Position numbers and translations under genes: made by a program. From positions 1 to 7,064 of the forward strand of contig JAPHUI010000091.1 in NCBI GenBank assembly GCA_026193755.1: DNA of 7,064 nt, given 5' to 3'. Shown here in pieces: positions 1 to 5,073 of this stretch. The number at the start of each line of letters is the position of its first letter. Position 1 is the first letter of the stretch. The notes beneath the pieces are model-generated. The model saw only the letters and a list, made by a program, of their open reading frames with translations. It searched no databases and had not been told where the DNA came from. Source of the stretch: Ignavibacteriaceae bacterium. Lineage in GTDB: Bacteria > Bacteroidota > Ignavibacteria > Ignavibacteriales > Ignavibacteriaceae.

Positions 1-1
1 A

Positions 2-637
2 ATTGAATCATTGATATGGGAAGCTGCCGTTAAAGATTACGAGCTGAGAACTTTAAAGTCACAGCTAAACCCTCATTTTATGTTCAATGCAATGAACAGT
101 ATCCGCGCACTGATAGAGGAAGACCCTGAATCAGCGAAGGTAGCAATAACAAAACTATCCAACATACTTCGTTATTCATTGCAGATGGAAAGGATGGAAA
201 GGGTTCCGCTAGAGGATGAAATTGAAACAGTAAAAAATTATCTCGATCTGGAAAGAATCAGATTTGAAGACAGATTAAATTATAAATTAGATGTTGATAA
301 GGCTACTGAAAAAATAGAGATCCCGCCGATGATGATACAAACACTGGTAGAAAATGGTATAAAGCACGGCGTTTCTAAACAAACTAGAGGCGGCGAGATC
401 AAGTTAACATCCAAAGTACTTTCGACAGAAAACGGATCAAAATTAAAAATTGAGATCAGGAACAGTGGTCATTTCAGTGAAGAGCAATTGAAAAACTCTA
501 GTGGATTTGGTGTAAGCAACACTAAACACAGGCTCAACTTGCTCTTCGGTGAAAACGCAAATTTTTCTATAAAAAATGAGAACGGGGAAACCGTTCTTGC
601 AGAAGTTGAAATTCCAATCCCGACGATATCGGAATAA
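2..637 (+). CDS. LytS-type sensor histidine kinase, C-terminal part (5' end cut by window edge)
   Basis: This is the kinase core of a two-component system that autophosphorylates on His and passes the phosphate to the response regulator encoded next. The frame is open to the left edge, so the N-terminal sensor and any membrane segments lie outside; 211 codons are visible. A TTG at 11 is only an internal codon. The His_kinase (LytS/YehU-type) dimerisation motif QLNPHFMFN carries the phospho-acceptor His at nt 74-76. The ATPase domain follows, with an N-box PPMMIQTLVENGIKHG (Asn at 353-355) and a glycine box GFGVSNTKHRL at about 503-535; the gene ends in TAA. The LNPHF motif with a single short ATPase domain is characteristic of kinases paired with LytTR regulators, and exactly such a gene follows 43 bp downstream. 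The signal sensed cannot be inferred without the missing N-terminus. Family call is firm; the start is unknown. Confidence 0.93.
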   Translation: MESLIWEAAVKDYELRTLKSQLNPHFMFNAMNSIRALIEEDPESAKVAITKLSNILRYSLQMERMERVPLEDEIETVKNYLDLERIRFEDRLNYKLDVDKATEKIEIPPMMIQTLVENGIKHGVSKQTRGGEIKLTSKVLSTENGSKLKIEIRNSGHFSEEQLKNSSGFGVSNTKHRLNLLFGENANFSIKNENGETVLAEVEIPIPTISE

Positions 638-680
638 ATCAGATTTAACACCATTGCGCTAAAATAAATCGGAGGAGAAA

Positions 681-1400
681 ATGAAAGCTTTAATAGTTGA
701 CGACGAAAGATTAGCACGCACAGAATTAAAAAGACTGTTAACGCCTTTTAAAGACCTACAAGTTGTGGGGGAAGCAGTAAATGCAGAAGATGCACTCGAA
801 AAAATAAATGAACTTAAACCGGACCTTATCTTTCTTGATATACAAATGCCGGGTAAATCCGGTTTTGAAATGCTTGAAGAACTGGATGCCGTTCCTATCG
901 TTGTGTTTACAACAGCTTATGATGAATATGCTCTGAAAGCATTTGAGTATAACGCACTTGATTATCTTCTAAAACCGATAGAACCCAAAAGACTTGAGGA
1001 GACAGTCAACAAATTAATTGAAAAGGGTAGAAAAAGAGTTGCCATTGAATCAGATCAAGAAAATCTTACCGAGACCGACCAGGTTTTCGTAAAAGATGGC
1101 GACCGCTGCTGGTTTGTGAAATTAGAAAAGATAAGACTTTTTGAATCTGAAGGTAATTATGTACGGCTTTTCTTTGAAGAAAATAAACCGCTAATACTCC
1201 GCACACTAAATTATCTTGATGAAAGACTTGATAGTAAAGTATTTTTCCGTGCAAACAGAAAACACATCATAAATCTGAAGTGGGTTGATTCAATTGAGCC
1301 GTGGTTAAACGGTGGTTTGCTCGTCAAGCTGAAAGACGGGCACAAAGTTGAAGTCTCCCGAAGACAGGCTGTTAAGTTTAAAGAAATGCTGAGCTTGTAG
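681..1400 (+). CDS. LytTR-family response regulator (REC + LytTR DNA-binding)
   Basis: A 239-aa cytoplasmic transcription regulator of the LytT/AlgR type. The receiver domain covers about residues 1-118: acidic pair D7/D8, phospho-acceptor D53 in FLDIQMPG, switch Thr at 77/78 in VVFTTAYDEYA, and K98 in DYLLKP. A short linker leads to a LytTR domain at about 133-238, recognisable from LFESEGNYVRL, FFRANRKHIINL and the final DG-KVEVSRR stretch. LytTR domains bind DNA through beta strands and loops, not a helix-turn-helix. The ATG is chosen because GGAGGAG at 671-677 sits 3 nt before it and the receiver begins at once (MKALIVDDE). Length is normal for the family (about 230-260 aa). The gene follows the LytS-type kinase by 43 bp and is presumably cotranscribed as its cognate regulator. 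Target genes cannot be deduced here; I saw no convincing LytTR direct-repeat site. Confidence 0.96.
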   Translation: MKALIVDDERLARTELKRLLTPFKDLQVVGEAVNAEDALEKINELKPDLIFLDIQMPGKSGFEMLEELDAVPIVVFTTAYDEYALKAFEYNALDYLLKPIEPKRLEETVNKLIEKGRKRVAIESDQENLTETDQVFVKDGDRCWFVKLEKIRLFESEGNYVRLFFEENKPLILRTLNYLDERLDSKVFFRANRKHIINLKWVDSIEPWLNGGLLVKLKDGHKVEVSRRQAVKFKEMLSL

Positions 1401-1412
1401 TTTCTACTACAC

Positions 1413-1492
1413 TGTCATTGCGAGGAGTGTAACGACGAAGCAATCTTTAATTTACAGATTGCTTCTCCCGCTAAAGCGGGATCGCAATGACA
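1413..1492. repeat. 80-bp palindromic intergenic repeat element with nested hairpins
   Basis: The element fills most of the gap between two convergent genes. Its ends are a perfect 11-bp inverted repeat, TGTCATTGCGA at 1413-1423 and TCGCAATGACA at 1482-1492. Inside is a second perfect 10-bp pair, GAAGCAATCT at 1437-1446 and AGATTGCTTC at 1456-1465, with a 9-nt loop. The right arm holds a third small hairpin, TCCCGC-TAAA-GCGGGA at 1466-1481, with no partner in the left arm, so the whole would fold as a branched stem. From memory, elements with these ends and the GAAGCAATCT core recur in many bacterial genomes as dispersed REP/MITE-like repeats; this could not be checked here. Its position suggests it may also act as a transcription barrier for both neighbours, but there is no T-tract typical of an intrinsic terminator. 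It contains no open reading frame of note. Confidence 0.85.
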
Positions 1493-1501
1493 TTCCGGAA
1501 A

Positions 1502-3433
1502 TTAATTAAACAACTCCCACGCTAAACCAAATCTTATATTTCTCTCCGGCATGGGGTAATATGGAGTGATGTAATATTGGTTTCCGAATAAATTTTCCCA
1601 GATAAAATAAAAAATTGCAACCTTTTTTATTTCCCCTGCTAAAGTGAAATCGAGTTTGTTGGTTGGTTCAATATTAGTACCAACTTGCCAATAAGAATTA
1701 ATCTTTCCAGTATAATAAAATTTTAATCCAGCTTTGAGATCCAGATTATCATCAAAAAATAGATCATTGACATATAGTCCACCAACGAATTGCCATTCTG
1801 GGATAATCCGGGAATGATTGAAATAATACGAGGTATTAGTTTCTACAAGTAGCATCCAAAATTTATAATTTAAAACCAATCCTAATCCTTTGACGTTAGT
1901 AGTTGGAATTACTTCCAATGTCCTTGGACCATAAAATATTTCTGGTTTATATAAATTATAATCAGTGTCAAAATACTTGAAGTCAATAAACAATTTATAA
2001 TAATTGAACATCGCACCAGCTTCAAAGGAACGTGCATCTTGAGAATTATAATTTTCATAGCTCGAGATACCTAAATAAAATTTCAATTTATTCAGTAAAC
2101 TATAATTTAAATCAATTCCTTTTCCAGTTCTGCTTGTATAATTCTTCCCTGGACTATTGTGCTTAAAAAATACTGATGCTTTGAAGTTATCATCAAACAG
2201 ATAGAAAGAGAATATTCCACCTATGTTAAAAATATCCACATCTAAATTTTCATTGTTCTCGTAAGTAGTAATTCCATTGAAAATATTTTGATTTTTATCC
2301 TGGTAAGAATTGCTTTCATATGATGAAAATAATCGCAACGAAACAGAGTTAATCCTTTGGAAGTAATCAAGATTAGCTCCTAATACTTTTTCTTCTAAAT
2401 CCCGATTAATATAAATACTATCCTGAAAATCTCTCAACTCATCAAGCCCATACCTATAATAAAGTGATAAATCCAATTTAGAATTATCAAATGGTTTGGC
2501 CAGTGTTCTTAAACCAAAGTTATGCTGAGTTACGCCAAGTTTCTGATTTGGATTAATAACTGGTGCAATAAAGGGGTTATAAAGATCTTTGTTGGGGTCG
2601 CTGGAGATTTTATTCAAGCTATCCAAATCAACGCCCCCGTTTAGCCCCTGCTTTTTACGAACATAATAGTATGAAGCGGATATGTTAATAGAATTCGATA
2701 AAAAATATTTTAGCTTTGTATTTGCCTGCCAGAGACTAAGACCGGTGTTTACAAAAGTTTCATCCTTTGATCTGTTTGTTAACTGGAAAGCAAGGTTCCA
2801 CCTTTTTGCAACCCTTGCAGAAAACTTTCCGTCAATCATCGCTTCGCCATTCGGTCCTTCGTAATATTTTATTCGTGAATAAGGTTCCGTGGAAATAAAA
2901 TCCCTTGTAATAAAATTAACTGTAACCGGATTGTTATAAGATCCGTATAAAAATCCCCTGGGTGAAGGAACAATTTCTATTGAATCAAGATCTTCACTCT
3001 GGACAAGGTTGAGATCAAGAGAATTTGTATAGCGGTTATTCATTAGCACCCCATCCTGTAGGTAGCTTATTGCGTTATTGCCCACTCCATAAATAAAACT
3101 TTCGTTCGGATAGCCGATAAAACCCAGATCTTTTATAAAATTGAGACTAAATGACCGAAGAAGATCCCCGGTGTACCGGTAGTTATCAAACAGAAATGTT
3201 CTTTTGTTAATAATAGTACTAACATCCGTAAGCGGCTCTCCCTGGATTGGGGCTAGTGTATCTTTTTGAGCCGACTCGGTTGTTTTAGTAGTATCAGTGA
3301 CTGAAATTGTATCGACTACAGAAGTTATTGATGTATCTAACTGGGTTTGAATGTTTTGAATTGTTAAGGAATCGCCACTTTGAGGGTATGAAAGAGCAGA
3401 AAAAAGTATGAGTGCTGAAAGCTGCTTTAACAT
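1502..3433 (-). CDS. TonB-dependent-receptor-like outer-membrane beta-barrel protein with plug domain
   Basis: A 643-aa predicted outer-membrane protein. Residues 1 to about 18 form a Sec signal peptide (MLKQLSALILFSALSYPQS). Residues about 20-75 are a Thr/Ser/Asp-rich linker. A TonB-receptor-type plug spans roughly 80-180, with the typical order LQDGV (125-129), DSIEIVPSPRGFLYG (150-164) and VTVNFITRD (170-178). The rest alternates aromatic and polar residues as in barrel strands, ending PMPERNIRFGLAWELFN, close to the usual TonB-receptor C-terminus except for Asn instead of a final aromatic residue. No N-terminal carboxypeptidase-like domain, obvious TonB box or SusD partner is visible, so it is not a standard SusC. 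The substrate is unknown; siderophore, vitamin or oligosaccharide uptake are all possible. No clear Shine-Dalgarno precedes the ATG, and the signal peptide supports this start. It converges on the response-regulator gene and diverges from HU. Confidence 0.82.
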   Translation of the reverse strand: MLKQLSALILFSALSYPQSGDSLTIQNIQTQLDTSITSVVDTISVTDTTKTTESAQKDTLAPIQGEPLTDVSTIINKRTFLFDNYRYTGDLLRSFSLNFIKDLGFIGYPNESFIYGVGNNAISYLQDGVLMNNRYTNSLDLNLVQSEDLDSIEIVPSPRGFLYGSYNNPVTVNFITRDFISTEPYSRIKYYEGPNGEAMIDGKFSARVAKRWNLAFQLTNRSKDETFVNTGLSLWQANTKLKYFLSNSINISASYYYVRKKQGLNGGVDLDSLNKISSDPNKDLYNPFIAPVINPNQKLGVTQHNFGLRTLAKPFDNSKLDLSLYYRYGLDELRDFQDSIYINRDLEEKVLGANLDYFQRINSVSLRLFSSYESNSYQDKNQNIFNGITTYENNENLDVDIFNIGGIFSFYLFDDNFKASVFFKHNSPGKNYTSRTGKGIDLNYSLLNKLKFYLGISSYENYNSQDARSFEAGAMFNYYKLFIDFKYFDTDYNLYKPEIFYGPRTLEVIPTTNVKGLGLVLNYKFWMLLVETNTSYYFNHSRIIPEWQFVGGLYVNDLFFDDNLDLKAGLKFYYTGKINSYWQVGTNIEPTNKLDFTLAGEIKKVAIFYFIWENLFGNQYYITPYYPMPERNIRFGLAWELFN

Positions 3434-3567
3434 TAATTGTGCTTTGAAATAATTTTCTTCATTTCACTAAAATAAAATATAGAATTATGGATGAGCAAAA
3501 AAGTACAATAACAAAACACTTTAACCCACTAAATCCGCATCCTCATCAAGCCCTTTATTTATAGGGG

Positions 3568-3600
3568 TTTGGGAAGAATTTATTTTCAAAAAATATTTTG
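3568..3600 (+). promoter_or_regulatory. weak candidate Bacteroidota-type promoter for the HU gene
   Basis: TTTG at 3568-3571 followed after 22 nt by TATTTTG at 3594-3600 resembles the Bacteroidota sigma pattern TTTG-(about 19-23)-TAnnTTTG, although the -7 element is one base short. It would give a 5' leader of about 55-60 nt for the HU gene. The 232-bp region 3434-3665 between the divergent barrel and HU genes must hold both promoters; no equally good match was found for the barrel gene on the minus strand. Confidence 0.3.
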
Positions 3601-3665
3601 ATTAAGGTAAATATTAATTATTTTAACGCTGTAAGTAACAATAATAATTTAATCGGAGGGATCAC

Positions 3666-3947
3666 ATGGCTAAATCAATGACGAAGGGTCAAATTATTGA
3701 CCATCTTGCTAAGAAGACCGGAACTACGAAAAAAGTTGCCGGACAGTTTTTAGATGAGTTTGTTAAGCTCTCGTATAAAGAGGCTAAAAAAGATTTTGTT
3801 ATTCCAGGGCTTGGTAAACTCACCGTTTCCCAGAGACAGCAGAGAATGGGAAGAAATCCTGCAACCGGAGCAACAATTGTAATTCCTGCAAGAAAAGTTT
3901 TGAAGTTTAGAATTGGTAAAGCTGCTAAAGATGCAGTATTAAAGTAA
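3666..3947 (+). CDS. HU-family DNA-binding protein
   Basis: A 93-aa nucleoid protein of the HU/IHF family that binds and bends DNA as a dimer. Helical N-terminal part at about residues 1-45 (MTKGQIIDHLAKKTG...), then the conserved turn FVIPGLGKL (44-52) and the DNA-contacting beta arm MGRNPATGATIVIPARKVLKF (61-81); P65 is the proline expected to intercalate at a DNA kink. The C-terminal helix GKAAKDAVL closes the fold. The length is the usual 90-100 aa. The ATG is supported by GGAGGG at 3655-3660, 5 nt upstream. The gene stands alone: a divergent neighbour lies upstream and a strong terminator downstream, so it is probably a monocistronic, highly expressed unit. HU and IHF subunits cannot be separated by eye; the single-gene setting and sequence favour a HU-like homodimer. 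Confidence 0.96.
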   Translation: MAKSMTKGQIIDHLAKKTGTTKKVAGQFLDEFVKLSYKEAKKDFVIPGLGKLTVSQRQQRMGRNPATGATIVIPARKVLKFRIGKAAKDAVLK

Positions 3948-3965
3948 TTCTGGCTTTTGATCTTT

Positions 3966-4001
3966 AAAGCGAAGGATGAGAAATTGTTCTTCGCTTTTTT
4001 T
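3966..4001 (+). terminator. intrinsic (rho-independent) terminator after the HU gene
   Basis: A perfect 9-bp stem, AAAGCGAAG at 3966-3974 and CTTCGCTTT at 3989-3997, encloses a 14-nt loop and runs into a T-tract at 3995-4001. It lies 18 nt after the HU stop codon on the same strand, so it should end the HU transcript and insulate the lipoprotein gene that follows. Confidence 0.9.
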
Positions 4002-4039
4002 AATTAATTCTATGTTAAACTTCTAGTAATAAACTACAC

Positions 4040-4043
4040 GGAG
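4040..4043 (+). promoter_or_regulatory. ribosome binding site that decides the lipoprotein start
   Basis: GGAG at 4040-4043 is 8 nt before the ATG at 4052. An in-frame GTG at 4043-4045 overlaps this site and therefore cannot be served by it. The ATG also places the positively charged residues directly before the signal-peptide hydrophobic core. Confidence 0.7.
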
Positions 4044-4051
4044 TGGTTAAC

Positions 4052-4558
4052 ATGCTGAAACATTTAAATAAAGTCTTTTTTGTTCTTTTATTTTCATTCG
4101 TCTCCTGTAATTTGCAGAACAAATCAGCAGAACTTAAATATTTCCCTGTTGATAATCTGAGCGGCATTATCACTCAATCAGGAATTCAATTTGATAAATC
4201 CGTTTCAAGTGATGGCAATGGCTCTATTAAAATTGCAGCTACAGGACCGGTTGTAATTCCGCTTTATTCTTTTAGCGATGTTAAGGATGATAACACACAA
4301 ATAATTTATGAAGCAAACGTTAAATCTGAATCGCTCAAAGGGCAGGCTTTACTGGAAATGTGGTGCGTATTAAAAGACAAAGGAGAATTCTTCTCTAGAG
4401 GATTTGATTCTGTTATATCTGGTACAACAGATTGGAAGACAATCAGAACTGTATTCAATTTAAGAAAAGGTGAAATGCCCAACCAGATAAAGCTAAATAT
4501 TATGGTAAATGGTATTGGTACTGTCTGGATTGATGATATCCATTTATCAAAGCTATGA
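4052..4558 (+). CDS. small lipoprotein with carbohydrate-binding-module-like beta domain
   Basis: A 168-aa predicted lipoprotein. The signal peptide MLKHLNKVFFVLLFSFVSC has a Lys/His-charged start, a hydrophobic core and a lipobox F-V-S-C with the lipidated Cys at residue 19. The mature part is beta-rich and resembles galactose-binding-like jelly rolls of the CBM4/9 type: an opening strand with FDKSVSSDGNGSIKI (an early 'DG..S..I' signature), the middle strand IIYEANVKSESLKG, then TTDWKTIRTVFNL, and a terminal GIGTVWIDDIHLSKL. The 'G.G.VW.DD..L' ending is typical of such domains, which bind sugars or serve as structural modules. No catalytic residues are apparent. The residues after the Cys (NLQNK) are not acidic. 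The stop codon overlaps the ATG of the acetyltransferase gene by 4 bp. The ligand is unknown and the fold assignment comes from pattern recognition only. Confidence 0.8.
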   Translation: MLKHLNKVFFVLLFSFVSCNLQNKSAELKYFPVDNLSGIITQSGIQFDKSVSSDGNGSIKIAATGPVVIPLYSFSDVKDDNTQIIYEANVKSESLKGQALLEMWCVLKDKGEFFSRGFDSVISGTTDWKTIRTVFNLRKGEMPNQIKLNIMVNGIGTVWIDDIHLSKL

Positions 4559-4968
4559 CTAATATCATTTACAAAGTTGAAAAAACTCTCGATCCTTCTG
4601 AATTCATAGATGTATTGAACAAAAGTACTTTGGGCAAACGAAGACCGGTTGATGATTTCGAACGAATAAAAAAGATGTGTGATAATGCAAACCTGAATAT
4701 CACTGCAAGAAAGGACGGAAAACTTATTGGTGTTGCTCGTTCAATTACAGATTTTGTTTATTGCACATATTTGTCGGATTTAGCAGTGGATATTGATTTT
4801 CAAAACTTGGGTATAGGAAAGAGATTAATTGAAGAAACAAAAAAGGCAGCACCTCAGGCTAAAATTATTCTGCTCTCTGCTCCTGCAGCAATTAATTATT
4901 ATCCTAAAATAGGGATGAAGAAACATGATCACTGTTTTACGCTTGATAACATCAAAGAGTTGAGATAA
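4555..4968 (+). CDS. GNAT-family N-acetyltransferase
   Basis: A 137-aa cytoplasmic protein of the GNAT superfamily, which transfers an acetyl group from acetyl-CoA to an amine. Motif A is clear: the strand LSDLAVDIDF (73-82) followed by the pyrophosphate-binding loop Q83-N-L-G86-I-G88 and helix KRLIEETKKA. Motif B shows in AAINYYPKIGMKKHDHCF, with the Tyr/Gly pattern usual at the C-terminal end of the fold. A preceding strand, ITARKDGKLIGVARSI, matches the N-terminal half. Length is typical for a minimal single-domain GNAT. The ATG lies inside the ATGA overlap with the lipoprotein gene; no Shine-Dalgarno is visible, so translation probably depends on coupling to the upstream gene. The acceptor (small molecule, antibiotic, peptide or protein) cannot be predicted, and no functional link to the lipoprotein is evident beyond this coupling. 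Confidence 0.92.
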   Translation: MTNIIYKVEKTLDPSEFIDVLNKSTLGKRRPVDDFERIKKMCDNANLNITARKDGKLIGVARSITDFVYCTYLSDLAVDIDFQNLGIGKRLIEETKKAAPQAKIILLSAPAAINYYPKIGMKKHDHCFTLDNIKELR

Positions 4969-5030
4969 GATTATAACTGAAATTCCCAAAGAGAAAAGAA
5001 TTTTACTCGGATTTTTCCCTCACTGATTAG

Positions 5031-5038
5031 TAACTTTG
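5031..5038 (+). promoter_or_regulatory. candidate Bacteroidota -7 promoter element before the amylase gene
   Basis: TAACTTTG is an exact match to the Bacteroidota -7 consensus TAnnTTTG. It sits 35 nt before the amylase ATG, inside the 105-bp gap after the acetyltransferase gene, which would give a leader of roughly 30 nt. A matching -33 TTTG or TTG is not present at the usual distance, so the assignment is tentative. It suggests the amylase can be transcribed independently of the lipoprotein-GNAT pair. Confidence 0.4.
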
Positions 5039-5073
5039 TCCAACAAATTACATTCAATTGTTCAAAAAAGATA

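Noticed and set aside
469..717. Minus-strand open frame of 82 codons over the end of the kinase gene and the start of the regulator gene
   Set aside because: It lies antisense to two well-supported genes, crosses their boundary and shows no recognisable domain.
1066..1254. Minus-strand open frame of 62 codons inside the response-regulator gene
   Set aside because: It is fully antisense to the LytTR linker and domain, with no domain of its own.
2682..2864. Plus-strand open frame of 60 codons inside the barrel gene
   Set aside because: It is antisense to the barrel coding sequence and has no plausible start signal or domain.
3548..3570. Weak hairpin AAGCCCT / GGGGTTT between the barrel and HU genes
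   Set aside because: The stem needs G-T wobbles and pairs worse on the minus strand, and no T-tract follows. It is probably chance.
3601..3660. Possible LytTR binding direct repeat upstream of HU
   Set aside because: Only one vaguely similar TAACG stretch is present, with no second half-site at the expected spacing.
4043..4051. GTG at 4043 as an earlier start for the small lipoprotein
   Set aside because: It overlaps the GGAG ribosome binding site; the ATG at 4052 has correct spacing and a cleaner signal peptide.
5042..5062. AT-rich imperfect hairpin AACAAATT / AATTGTT just before the amylase ATG
   Set aside because: Seven A/T-rich pairs with a bulge are too weak and too likely by chance in this AT-rich leader to call a regulatory structure.
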